Assembly: GCA_932294295.1 (NCBI GenBank)
Contig: OW028585.1
Location: 27,849,902 to 27,913,901 of the forward strand
Source of the DNA: Alitta virens
Lineage: Eukaryota; Annelida; Polychaeta; Phyllodocida; Nereididae
Direction: 5' to 3'
DNA length: 64,000 nucleotides
A model generated the notes under the pieces. It ran no database searches. It was given only the letters and a program-made list of their open reading frames with translations, and was not told the origin of the DNA. The translations under genes and the position numbers were made by a program. Positions 47,701 to 58,946 of the stretch are shown here, one piece after another (within the stretch, counting starts at the first letter, position 1; every line of letters starts with the position of its first letter).

Positions 47701-50700
47701 GTGAACTGTGATAATGTACCTCTAAGCTGTGATGACATTTTAAGTAAAACTTTTATTGAGGAAAATTCCTCATCATCTGTATTTTATGATCAAAATGTTG
47801 ATGATTTTGTTTTTATCAGCACTGATGATAGCTCAACTGGTGCCTCTGGTAGTTCTAGTGACTGTGTACTTAATCATAATATTCCCTGTAATACTTGTGA
47901 TGAAACTGATACTGATGCAAATATTTTGAATAACAATGCATTTTCTTATGTACAACTTAGCAAATGTGTTAGTAATGCAAATGGTATAACTTTGGGTCAT
48001 CTTAATGTAAGAAGCTTACTTCCCAAAATGCATGAAATTGAGTTCCTAGTTCATAATTCCAAATTTGATGTTTTCTGTATAAATGAATCCTGGTTAGATG
48101 ATAGTATAAATATGAATGATGTTATGATACCAGGTTATAACGTACATGTAAAGCATAGAAATAGGCATGGCGGCGGCATTGTTGTTTATGTAAAAAAAGA
48201 ACTGAAATGTGAAAGAAGAATAGATCTTGAAATGCCTGAATTAGAATGTATCTGGATCCAACTCAAACTTAAAGGTCAAAGCCTACTTGTTTGTTCTATG
48301 TACAGACCGCCTAGTGCTAACAATGTTTATTACGAATGTATACTAGATACTCTTGAAAAAGCATGTGCTGAGAATCATGTTACAGTACTTATTGGTGATT
48401 TAAATTATAATTATGTTCTTGATGAATATCTCTATCAAAATCCTCTGTATATGATTGAAAAATTAAATGGTATGTCACAACTAGTACACAATTTTACACG
48501 TGTAACAGATAAATCTGCTACTTTGATAGATGTCATACTTAGTACTCATCCAATGTTACATCAATTTACGCGAACTTTTGAATGCACCTTAAGTGATCAT
48601 TATCTTGTTTATACAGCAATAGATGTTGTGAAAGGTGATACATTAAACAAACATAATGAGATTAGATATAGATGTTTCAAAAATTTCAATTCTGTGTCTT
48701 TCATTAATGATATAGAAAACTCTGATATTTTCAAAAATATTTATAATAACACCAATGTAGATAATGCATGGAATGAATGGAAAATAGAATTTATTAGAAT
48801 ATGTAATAAGCATGCTCCTGTTAGAATAAGACGAATGAAAGATCGATACAAACCATGGGTTAATAATGAAATTTTAAAACTTATGTATAAAAGAAATTTC
48901 CTGCATAAGCGAGCAGTTAAGTATGCAGATATTGATTGTATGGATGAATATAAAATTGTCAAAGCAGAAATTGAAATTAGAATTCAACAAAGTAAGAACG
49001 CTTATTATGATGAACTTTATAAGGGAGCTTCATCCCAGCCAAAGGTTTTATGGAATGAACTTAAAAGACTTTCTGGAAAAAAAAGTACTTATGTAAATGT
49101 GTCCAATGATTGTCACAATGCTAGTGAGTTCAATGATTTCTTTTCAAATGTTGGTATTACTACAACACAGCATTTGCCTGTACCTGTCAATGTTATGTGG
49201 AAGGGTCAAAGCAGTATATATGAATTTAAATTTAGCAATGTTGAGGAAATCTCTGTTAAAAAGTTACTTTGTAATTTAGGATCAAATAGTTCATTGGATA
49301 TTTTAACATTTGATTGTAAACTACTTAAATTAGCAGCTACATATATAACTCCATCACTTACTCATTTATTTAATATATCATTACAGTATGCTATTGTACC
49401 AAAGGAATGGAAATATTCTAGGGTTACACCTATTTATAAAGGTTCAGGAGATGTTAAAAATTGTTCTAATTATAGACCTATTTCGGTTATAGGACATTTA
49501 GCCAAAATGTTTGAAAAAGAAATTCAGTACCAATTGTTAACGTATCTTGTGTCACATGACTTTATTTCGCTTGACCAGTATGCTTATAAGAAATTTCACT
49601 CCACTTCTAATTGTCTACATACAACTATTGATGAATGGTTACAGAATATTGATGATAATCTAAAAACTGGAGTTACATTCCTTGATATATCCAAATGTTT
49701 TGATACTATTAATCATAAGCTTCTTATAGCTAAATTAGAAAAATATGGAATAAGAAACAATGAGTCTAAATGGTTTAAGTCGTATCTCACTGATAGATGC
49801 CAAAGTGTTTATTATAATAATGAAATGTCTGATGTATTAAATATTAATATTGGGGTTCCCCAAGGTTCTAACCTTGGTCCCTTATTATTTACTATTTTTG
49901 TAAATGACCTGCCTAACTTCATTGGTGATGGCCGATTGTCTATGTATGCCGACGACACTATAATTTATTGTAAAGGTAAACAGGTCTCGGATATAAATAA
50001 TGATTTAAATGATTGTGTAAATAAGGCTGCAACATGGTTTACTTCAAATTGTTTAGCCCTCAATGTAAATAAGACAGTATCCATGTTAGTAGATGCTCAG
50101 GTTAATTGTGATGAGCAAAATATATTATGTGTTAAGCTTAATGATCAAATTGTTGAAAATCTTACAGTTACAAAATATTTGGGTGTTCATGTTGATAGAA
50201 ACTTAAAATTTGATAAACACATTCTAGAAATAGTTAAAAAGATATCTGGTAAACTTGCTTGGTTAGGTCGATTAAGACACATTGTACCTAGAAACCTACT
50301 TGAACTTACTTATAAAATGTATGTACTACCATTATTTGATTATGCCTGCACCGTATGGGGTTGCACAGATGTAAATGTAAATATTATTCAGAGGTTACAA
50401 AACAGAGCCGCAAGACTAATTACTGGCTGTTTTGATATCATCAATATTAGAGGTATTACCTTAGTTAAATCATTGAAATGGCAAAATATACAAGAACGAA
50501 TTAATTATTTCTTAAGTATACACATGTATAATTGTATTCATGGGAATGCTCCATTGCATTTAGTAAACTCAATTGTAATGGCTTGTGATGTTCATGAGGT
50601 TAATACTAGACTAGCAAATTCATCAAATGTTGTTATACCAGAGTGTCATACCCAGTACTTTAAAAGATCATTTTTATATAGGGCATCAGTTATATGGAAT

Positions 50701-50775
50701 AGCTTACCAGAAGAATTGAAAGATTGTAATAATGAAAATTTATTCAAATGTAAAGCAAAGATATACTTTAGCTAG
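47701..50775 (+). CDS. LINE ORF2: AP endonuclease and reverse transcriptase
   Basis: About 1024 aa counted from the GTG at 47701; the frame is open from the ORF1 stop at 47640. The apurinic-type endonuclease spans about residues 98-310: N102 in LNVRS, E129 in NESW, D233/N235 in GDLN, H300 in SDH. The reverse transcriptase spans about 540-830: D662 in LDISKCFD, VPQGSNLGP at 719-727, YADD at 749-752. The C-terminus lacks an RNase H. The protein nicks the target and copies the RNA there (target-primed reverse transcription). It is in the same frame as ORF1, separated only by TAA, and the first in-frame ATG (in LLPKMHEIEF, residue ~110) lies inside the endonuclease. Translation probably relies on readthrough, reinitiation or a non-AUG start. 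Confidence 0.92.
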   Translation: MNCDNVPLSCDDILSKTFIEENSSSSVFYDQNVDDFVFISTDDSSTGASGSSSDCVLNHNIPCNTCDETDTDANILNNNAFSYVQLSKCVSNANGITLGHLNVRSLLPKMHEIEFLVHNSKFDVFCINESWLDDSINMNDVMIPGYNVHVKHRNRHGGGIVVYVKKELKCERRIDLEMPELECIWIQLKLKGQSLLVCSMYRPPSANNVYYECILDTLEKACAENHVTVLIGDLNYNYVLDEYLYQNPLYMIEKLNGMSQLVHNFTRVTDKSATLIDVILSTHPMLHQFTRTFECTLSDHYLVYTAIDVVKGDTLNKHNEIRYRCFKNFNSVSFINDIENSDIFKNIYNNTNVDNAWNEWKIEFIRICNKHAPVRIRRMKDRYKPWVNNEILKLMYKRNFLHKRAVKYADIDCMDEYKIVKAEIEIRIQQSKNAYYDELYKGASSQPKVLWNELKRLSGKKSTYVNVSNDCHNASEFNDFFSNVGITTTQHLPVPVNVMWKGQSSIYEFKFSNVEEISVKKLLCNLGSNSSLDILTFDCKLLKLAATYITPSLTHLFNISLQYAIVPKEWKYSRVTPIYKGSGDVKNCSNYRPISVIGHLAKMFEKEIQYQLLTYLVSHDFISLDQYAYKKFHSTSNCLHTTIDEWLQNIDDNLKTGVTFLDISKCFDTINHKLLIAKLEKYGIRNNESKWFKSYLTDRCQSVYYNNEMSDVLNINIGVPQGSNLGPLLFTIFVNDLPNFIGDGRLSMYADDTIIYCKGKQVSDINNDLNDCVNKAATWFTSNCLALNVNKTVSMLVDAQVNCDEQNILCVKLNDQIVENLTVTKYLGVHVDRNLKFDKHILEIVKKISGKLAWLGRLRHIVPRNLLELTYKMYVLPLFDYACTVWGCTDVNVNIIQRLQNRAARLITGCFDIINIRGITLVKSLKWQNIQERINYFLSIHMYNCIHGNAPLHLVNSIVMACDVHEVNTRLANSSNVVIPECHTQYFKRSFLYRASVIWNSLPEELKDCNNENLFKCKAKIYFS

Positions 50776-51129
50776 TACCCAGTTGAGCTCATCAGTAATA
50801 TTTTTAACGTTCTTATGTACATACCTGTATATATATAATTTATTTGTGTTTTTTACGCTGTTTTTTATTATATGGGCCACCTGAAAAACGGTCCCACCGA
50901 GTGTGTGTACCCATGTAAAACATATTACAAATAAAAAAAAAAAATAAAAAAAAAAAATATGGCATGCATATATCAAGTCAGAACTGACCTACATTGCATT
51001 AGATGCATATTTATGTGCGTGTTCAGATTTTGTCGACACTAAAAATTTATGAATTGCTCCATTAGCTTCTTATAGAATTGAAATCATGTGGATGTAATTT
51101 TAATGTATTGTAAATGTCAAATTGACAGA

Positions 51130-51404
51130 ACTAAGGACTTGGCAGAGCTATTCCGTGTGAATTTTATTATCCACTAGGGCCATGGAAACATCACCAGAGC
51201 CCTCTTGTGAGTTTTGGTAATTTAACTGACTGAATTATCCTGCACATTTATGTTAGTTTTTCTTGTTACATGGAAGACTGTTGTCAATTATTTCAGGTGT
51301 CTTGATTTGAAAAGGGGGAAGGCATCCAAGACATTGAAGACACTTTGTTTGTTTGTTTATTTGTTTGTTTGTACCATTCCCAGCATGAATATCAACTGAA
51401 AGAC
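51130..51404. repeat. ~270-bp insertion in A2, unknown family
   Basis: A1 runs AAATTGACAGACAAAGCATA, while A2 has about 270 extra bases between AAATTGACAGA and AAAGACAAAGTG. The insert carries a (TTTG)n run near 51348-51370. GACA repeats at both edges could be a short target duplication. It may be a SINE with a TTTG tail region; no promoter boxes were found. Confidence 0.5.
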
Positions 51405-52568
51405 AAAGTGTATGTTATTTCTAAAAACATATTCATTAAATATATATAAAATATTCAACACCCTCCACTGCAATTATTAATCTGCCCTGGAAACAAGGAA
51501 GGTGTTATGACGGCATACTAAATATACTGACTCAGAGCTAAATTCATAGAAGGTGAATAACTGAATACTCATTTAATACACTTGTATAGCTGTTTCCAAT
51601 AAGATTATTCAACTAGAGTTTTTGACTTCATTGTTTCACAATGTCATGAATAAGTGTTAGTTAAACCTTTCATTATGGTAGTCTGGATATATTTATAATA
51701 AGCAGATGTGGGCGGCAAAGTCTAGCATTACATATAGCAAATATCCTTTAGTAAATCAATTTTAAAGGGGACTACATTTTTTGGCATTTTGATTTCATGG
51801 GAGGTCATGAGTTGTGTAAACAGTGTGCAATGACACAGGAATACGATGCAACAAACTCAGAGGATAATTTACTTAATGTTGCAATTTTAAAATCTTCAGA
51901 TCTATATTTGCAAACAGCTGCAAACATACTGATGAATAATGCTGACAGTAAAAACACGTCAAGCTGACGAAGGCCAGAATAGCGGGAGTGTTTTCATATG
52001 CATCAATGCTATTGTATGTGTCAGGATAACCAGCGTATATGCCACCTCATGAATAAATGATTATTTCCCAGACAGAAATATTTTTTGGACTCATATGCAT
52101 TGTTTTTCCAACTTACATGTAATGTGATTTAGTCCAGAAGGGAGGTTTGCCTGAAAGCAATAAGTGGAAACTCATCAGAGAAAATGAAGCTTTATTAAAA
52201 TACAATTGATAATATGAATTATTGCATATAGCAGCAAGGTCAATGATAATTAAGCTTACTTGGTTTCATAAAAATATTCTTTTTTGCTAATCTTAGGGTT
52301 AGGGTAGTAACACCGAACAATAATAGGTTTTTGAAAAGCTTATAACAAGTCTGAAACAGAAACTTCTTTGGGTGCAGGTTCTAGAAAGTCTATGCCATAT
52401 TGTTAATAATTTGCCATGGTGTTTTTAGTTATGATTAGTCTGGTAAGATCAAAATTTTAATCTATACCAAGCTGTTTCCAATGTTAATTTGTCTATGTCT
52501 ATAACATAGTCTCTGTGGCCTATTATATATTGGTCTGAAGGTTCGTCCTTGCCATTCTAGGTATCACA

Positions 52569-54856
52569 ATGGCAGAGAACAAACCAAAACCACTTGGCAA
52601 AGGTCTTTTGGAAATGTTGGAGAAACAAGAGCATTGTGACATTCTCTTCAATGTGGATGGAGACATTATCGGGGCCCACAGGGTGGTTCTGAAATTTAGA
52701 GGTGAAGCTTTGTACAATATGGCCGCAGGGTGGAATCATGAAAAGGAGCCCAGACCCATTGAAGACATGACCTACAACATCTTCAAAACACTTCTAAGGT
52801 ATGTAAAATATTAGACCAAAGACTCCTGATCGCTTTTATGAAGTACACTTACCCCATGGGCGGGGTCATTTGCTTGCCACACAGCATCGATACCCAATAT
52901 ATACAATATAAAATCTTGCAAAGTAGATTTTAACTTTTAATTTTTTTTATTGAATCTTCATTCTATAATGTGGATTATCACAACAAAATTGTCACATAGG
53001 TGATGCTCCACTTGTTAGTAGTGTGTGTTGCTTGCAGTATACATTATTTAGTAAAAGGTAGGGTACCCATAATATCTATTAAAATTGATTTTAGCTATAT
53101 ATATATAATATGTTACAAACTTTTAAATCATTCAGTATTCTTTTATATAATTGAGTTAACTCAAAGATTTTGACTTACTTTTCTGTAAATCGATCATACC
53201 CATTTAACATCACAGTAATAATATGGTTGTAATTTATATTTTCAAGATTATTATATGGGATTGTACTTGCGATGCTAAAAAATAATTTAACCATATGAAT
53301 ATGAAAAAAGTGGGCACAGTAAATATAATGAAGATCAGCTTCAGGTGCAATGCCACAGTATGAACAGGTTGGATCATCAATGATGTTAAATTTAAACAGA
53401 TGTGCTGCTAATCCACTAGTACCTAAGTGCAGATGTGTATGTTCGACTTTTGCAGCATGACACCCTTAACTGTAAATCTTTTTTTTATAATTATGGGTAC
53501 AGTTTAGACAGCAGTTAAAGTTGACTGATGAAATATTTCCGGCATTGACAGTTAAATCTTACCCAAAAAAAAAAGGAGGTCAAAGCCTTCTATGTGCAAA
53601 ATAAATTAAATAATATTCATGCAGAAGTTAACCACATGGTAAGATTATTCCCTGATTATTCCTTTACACAGGTCAGCTGTTTATATTTTTAACACTTTGA
53701 TGATTTTTTTTGTACATTATTGTTCTATGAATACAATGACAAAATATGAAAAATAAATAACTACTCATTAAATGATTTGTGCACTTACCTTTATTAAAAT
53801 TATATAAAATTCCAAAATATTATATAATGCATTGATGCTAATGTCATTTAAAAACATTATAGAAATCTTATTCAACTCCAATTTGCTTCTGTGTTTTTTT
53901 ACAGGTATATGTACAGTGATGAAATACTTATATCAAATGACAATGTATTCCCTCTTCTGTCTGCTTCCAAACAACTCAAGATGAATTATCTGGAGGAGCT
54001 TTGTACGGATCACATCATTAAATCCATTGGGACTGACAATGTTTGTACTTACATGGAGGAGGCAATTAACTTAAATTCTGAGGGAATGAAGAAGAAGTGT
54101 CTGGATATATTTTCCAAGCAAACTGCTCAAGTATTGAAAACTGATCTCTTCAAGAAGCTTTCTCAACCAGCACTCTCTGCATTTCTTGATGTTGATTCCA
54201 TCAATGTTTTAGAAATTGTCCTGTTCTGGTATGTAAGAATATGGATGGTACAGAAATGCCATGATGAAGGGATTTCTGTTAATGGATTGAATATTAGAAA
54301 GGTCATAGAAGATGCATTGTATAAAATACAATTTCCAACCATGACCACAAAAGACTTTGCAAATGCAGTCTCAACAATTGATGGGTTTTTGACTGACAGT
54401 GAAATAAAACAAGTTTTCCAGAAGATTACAGTTTTTGACAATGAAGGCATTGAATGTCCATTCTCAAACAAATTCCGTTGTGAAAGGAGCATTTACACAA
54501 CTCCATGTGTTGACATGGAGCAATTGTGCAATCAAAAAGTGCTTTATAATTGGAAAGACAAACAACACTGTGACTTCAGTTCATTGTTGAACTACATGAT
54601 AGCCTGTTCTGATCAGGCTGACATTGGAGCTAATTTGATTTCCTACCAAATAGTTTTGCAGTGCTATGCTGATTTGGCAAACAGTAGTGCTATAACAACT
54701 CCAGTAAATGATGGGAATAAAGACATTCGTAACAAGCTCCATGATGAATTTCATGCTTGGCAAAAAACTGCAAAAACTCAAAATGTCAGCAAGATAATGA
54801 CAGAATTCTTACAAATGAGAAACCAGTTGAACAAAATTTGTAAATGGGCCAATTAA
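52569..54856 (+). CDS. BTB-BACK domain protein, copy 2 (two coding exons)
   Basis: Exon 1 is 52569-52798 and exon 2 is 53905-54856, with the same splice sites and phase as copy 1, giving 393 aa. Exon 1 differs from copy 1 at a handful of residues (CDVLF to CDILF, GEII to GDII, RVLLK to RVVLK). Exon 2 differs more, mainly in the C-terminal unknown region (MIACSDQADIGANLISYQ). The BACK helix keeps a tryptophan (WYVRIWMVQ) where copy 1 has glycine. There are no stops or frameshifts in either copy, so both appear functional. The role inferred from the family is a CUL3-type adaptor or other BTB scaffold. The 5' context (CATTCTAG before the ATG) is also conserved, and the 1.1-kb intron is collinear with that of copy 1. 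Confidence 0.88.
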
Positions 54857-55035
54857 CTACCACTTCCAAGACCAACACCACAATCACTTGATATTGCTTC
54901 AGAGAATTTTTTTGAATGTGGTGATCATGACAAATATCAAAGCATATGCTAAATGATCAGCACAATTATTACTTGTCTAGTATGTCTTAACTACTTGTAA
55001 CATTGAATTTGTAAGGTATAGTGAGAACTGTCTTT

Positions 55036-55041
55036 AATAAA
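55036..55041 (+). terminator. Poly(A) signal of BTB gene 2
   Basis: AATAAA lies 180 bases after the stop, in the same context (AATAAAGTTTAGT) as in gene 1. Confidence 0.6.
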
Positions 55042-55640
55042 GTTTAGTGTAGTATTTAGTATCTTGTCATATTTTTCCACAACATTTGATCATACCATCA
55101 TAATACCTGGATTGTTTGCATCAATTGATATTTATCTATTATATGCTAGAGCTCTGTATAATAGAATTCTGCTCAGTGACTGCAAATTCAAATCAAATTT
55201 TAATTCAAATATGAATACCAGAGTATATATATAGAGAGAAAGTTTTGAAAGCAGTTATGAAATTATTTATCTTAAATAATTTGGTGAATTAATTTGTTGT
55301 AAAAAAGCAAGCATGAGTTTTGTTATAAAATGATTATATCAATTAGGGTATTCATTTCAGGTTTGATATGGTATATATAACGTGAGATATCATGTCTGGT
55401 ACAAATTATTTAATGAATTTTGAGAGATTTCTTCATCCAAACAATGTTCAAAATGGTAAAAAGAATCAAGGACCTTTAGAGGACCAAAGTCTTTAGCCAC
55501 TTGACCACCCAACTGTCTTAGACAAGCTACTCCAGTAATGTATCTGAATAGAAAAACATTTTTGTATGTTGTGATCTCTCAGCAATCAAGAAGTTTTACT
55601 GCAGTACAAGCTTTACTGCATAAATAAACATGAAGACTGT

Positions 55641-55935
55641 TCAGATAAAAATGATGTAACACTTGAACTGATTTCCAATGAAATTGGTTTACAGTGTTAT
55701 GCTGATTTGGCAAATAGTAGTCCTATATCAACTTCAGCAAATGATGAGAATGAAGACATTCCTAAGAAGCTTTATGATGAATTTCATAGTTGGCAAAGAA
55801 CTGCAAAAACTGAAAGAAAGATAATGCCAGAATTCTTGCAAATGAGAACTCAGCTGAACAAAATTTGCACTTGGACCTTTCAACTACCACTTCCAAGTTG
55901 AACGTCAGAATCAATTGATATTGCTGTTAAGAAAT
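55641..55935 (+). pseudogene. BTB-gene C-terminal fragment (third copy)
   Basis: The reading QCYADLANSSPISTSANDE through FLQMRTQLNKICTW matches the last ~75 residues of the two BTB proteins. About 40 bases upstream also match at DNA level (ACTTGAACTGATTTCC), after which homology ends. It has one deletion (KTERKIM for KTxNVSKIM) and a changed C-terminus that runs past the usual stop to QLPLPS. There is no BTB or BACK part, so it is a truncated pseudogene left by a further duplication and deletion. Confidence 0.8.
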
Positions 55936-57548
55936 TTTGAGAATATATGATCATTACCTTTGATAAGATATATGCTTACTACTCGGGTTCAATAAATGAG
56001 CACACAAAACTCTTGGTGCATATGTCTTCTGTTATATCTGCTGTAATTGTTTGACCTTTACTTGATTTTGTGTGCTGATTTCAGTGGTGTCCAGTTGTGA
56101 GACCTATTTCCTATTATTCCCACATATTTACAGAAACACAATATTGGAGGGGAAATGTATTGTTAGAATGTATTGTGTTGTTGAGTTGTCGACACTCTTG
56201 GTAACTGTACATAGTTGGCTTGAAACAATATTAAATAAATTAAAATTTACCTGTATTCATGAAAATTTTCTTATCAAAAGTTTAATAGTTATCTGGTCAT
56301 GTTTTTTCCAAATCAACTTTTGATCATATTAAGATAAAAATTAAATTTCAAATGCTTATTTGATATGTATCTGTAAGACTCAGATCAAGGGTGATCCCCA
56401 AATTCGGGGCCAATCCCTAAGCTGGGGCCTGATCATTGTTCATGACGTCACTAGGCCTAAGTATGTTCAGCTGCTCTTCACAGTGGACAAATCTGTAAAT
56501 CCCTGGTTGGCTTTTTTTTTTTCTCACGCTTTTTTTTAAATAAGGCCACAAAATGCCTCATTATGGGCTATGTTAATGCACCTTTTTTCAAATTGACAAT
56601 GATAAATATTGAGTTTCACAATTTTATCAGAAATTGTACATTACTCTCTCTTTAATTTTAGCCTATATTCATTCATTTATATACTTCATTTCATATTTTC
56701 TTTCTGATGTTATTATATCGGTTTCATATTAGAGCTCTATATAATAGAACTCTTCTCACTGAATGTTCAAATTCAAATCAATTCATAATTCAAATATGCA
56801 ATTTTACAGGAAACTAGAAGAAAAAGAGAGATCCCTAATTCAGCTCTGTCTTGAATATTACAGGTTTTCCTAGTTGTTGTGGACTGGCCTTGACGTAATG
56901 CCCATGGAAAATTGTAATAGGACCTTGAGTTTGTCATAACTTTAGTTTGTCGTTTATTTTTTGTGATACATACCATAGCAAATATTATATTATCAACTAT
57001 CATTTCTTCTACAACAAGCAGAGGTAAAGCCCTAATCAACCCACCATCTTCGACTGCAAGCAACCTAAAATACTTCAGGGCAAAATTGAAGTATAAAATA
57101 TAATTTTATGCCTCAATCCTGTATTCCTATGTTACTAGTAGAGAGAAGTTATCCCATGCCAAAACATTCTAATCACTAGACTAAGTAGCATTATTTGCTA
57201 AAGTTTCCATTTTTTATGTTTCAAATAAAACTGGCCTTAGCACTGCATGCCATGATGAAATGCTGATGTATTGGTAATTTCACCTTAAGGTTAAACCAAG
57301 CTGAGTTTCCCTAAGAGAAAATCTAAAACTGAGAGATTTCACCTTTTATCAGTTTTGACACAAATGAAAAATAGTTGAGTACAAGTTGTAACTGTCTACA
57401 TGATATCTAGAAAGCACTGACAACTCAATGGTTGCCTATAAAAACTATTAAAATAATGATTGATCCCGCTTGTGATAGGATATGAGTATAAGCAAATTAT
57501 AATGGCTAAACCGCTAATTTCTATGGTTCAAAATCTGCTGCCACCAAA
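55936..57548. other. Spacer between BTB fragment and A3
   Basis: AT-rich single-copy sequence. A small inverted pair (GATCCCCAAATTCGGGGCC...GGGGCCTGATC) lies near 56393-56432. No gene is supported. Confidence 0.5.
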
Positions 57549-57800
57549 TCTGTATTTTGTAACTTTAGATGTATTTACGCTGAAGATATTAATATTGATG
57601 ACAGTAAACCATGTAGGCAAGCTAAAAATCTTACTGCCAATATTGATGACAATCCTTAATTTATATTTCTTAATGCTTGAACTACTACCACTGCTGTGGG
57701 ACTTTACCATACCTAGATCTGGGCTATTACCAATCAGGATGTTGAAAGTAATCACTGCTTATATGTCAGTTATAAATTGGCTCTGGAATAAACAATTCAA

Positions 57801-58110
57801 AGAGGCTGGGTGACCTAACGGTTAGGCATATGCCAATCGAACAGTTGAGTTCTTGACCTGGGACTCTTCATGAGCCATTTCTCAGTAGGATGTCAATCAC
57901 ATGAGACGGTAAATTGGAGGTGTCTTAAATTTACTCAATGCCTATGCCCAGGCAAAAAAGACCCCACCAAGGGGGTAATTATGCAAAATGGAGTGGACTC
58001 CGAGCCTTATGATCTCATCATTATGTCTGCCTCTGACAGCTTTTCATTTAACCATACTAAATTTCAGACCAAGTAGCATTGGGGACAACTTTCATGGCCC
58101 CAAACACCTT
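57801..58110 (+). repeat. tRNA-derived SINE (A3)
   Basis: The head GGCTGGGTGACCTAACGGTT is the best A-box in the family; the AGTTGAGTTCTTGACC region is a loose B-box. The body includes AAAAAGACCCCACCAAGGGG, GCAAAATGGAGTGGACTCCG, CTCATCATTATGTCTGCC and the common tail GGCCCCAAACACCTTTTGA. It gives the most complete picture of the family here, about 300 bp. Confidence 0.65.
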
Positions 58111-58625
58111 TTGATACCAGATTTGATACCAGAGTTAAATTTCATTAGCCCAATGCATTTCGTAAATACGAATTATGATATAAGATAATATTAAGATCAA
58201 AAAATTTCTTAATCTGAAACCAGTACTTATGAAACATCAAAACTTATCATGTAATCTTGATGTCACTTTGCTCTTGTCAAAACATTTCAAGGAGACCTGG
58301 AATAGCAGTACAAGTAGGGAGGTATTTTAAATGAAAATCACAGTTTAATTTCAATTTATTGACAGTAGGTTCGGCATACATGAGAGAATTTCAGATCTTT
58401 AGATTATTTGACACAACAAATATGAAAATCAAGCTTTTTCATTCTCAGCATGGGACTTGAAAAGCACATTATGTATAATTTGTTAATAAAATCAAACAAT
58501 GAATGGAACACATTACATTTAGTGCCAAAATTGGGTCATCTGTTATGATATTTATAACAAGCAAGATCCTTCCCTCTGGAATAATCAGTTTAAATATTCA
58601 AACCTGACAAGATAAAGAAGCTGAT

Positions 58626-58706
58626 GATAACTTTGGATCACATGAACTGCGCCAGTTTATCAAAGACATCCCAGTAGACAAGTTGCAAAACAACATCGTC
58701 GTTAAA
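58626..58706 (+). pseudogene. Exon-like block DDNFGSHELRQ (A3)
   Basis: Counterpart of 44531-44611, reading DDNFGSHELRQFIKDIPV and ending in NNIVVK before GTGAGG. Upstream the frame stays open for a few codons (QDKEA) to a TGA. Substitutions between A2 and A3 are few and mostly conservative. No gene assignment. Confidence 0.3.
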
Positions 58707-58758
58707 GTGAGGAATATTTACTTGTTGCCTGTCACATTTTCCATATAATGATTGAAAA

Positions 58759-58946
58759 TTTCTTTCTTCCCTTTTCTCCTACTTCTTCTCCTTCTTCCAT
58801 TTACGTCTTCTTCACTTCTTTATCTTCTTCTTTTTCTCCTCCTTCTCGTTCTTCTCGTTCTTTTTCATCATAATCTCGTTCTTTTTCATCATAATCATCT
58901 TCTTATTCATCATTTTCCATTCCTTCTTTTTTCTCCTTCCTTGTAG
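58759..58946. repeat. Polypyrimidine tract, A3
   Basis: Third copy of the TTC/CTT-rich tract (see 14345 and 44664), with an internal repeat of CTCGTTCTTTTTCATCATAA. Confidence 0.85.

Larger units (their letters stand above)
46625..50958 (+). mobile_element. Full-length LINE of CR1/L2 type, open reading frames intact
   Basis: The element interrupts block A: up to 46624 and again from about 51000 the sequence follows A1 (near 17727-17800). It has a ~47-bp 5' UTR, ORF1 (46672-47640), ORF2 (to 50775), a ~150-bp 3' UTR and an A-rich tail (about 50929-50957). Both ORFs are free of frameshifts, so it is young and possibly active. No clear target-site duplication is seen. ORF1 esterase-like domain plus endonuclease and RT with a YADD box point to the CR1/L2 assembly of clades. 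Confidence 0.9.
41889..55640. repeat. Duplication block A, copy 2 (contains BTB gene 2)
   Basis: The block is collinear with A1 and, in its 5' part, with A3. It has gained a truncated LINE (42905-44462), a full-length LINE (46625-50958) and a ~270-bp insert (51130-51404). It has lost about 1.4 kb between the equivalents of 15485 and 16925 in A1; the junction is near 45857. Its first 500 bases match A3 better than A1. Confidence 0.85.

Noticed and set aside
48741..48962. Minus-strand frame inside LINE ORF2
   Set aside because: It is a shadow of the ORF2 reading frame on the opposite strand.
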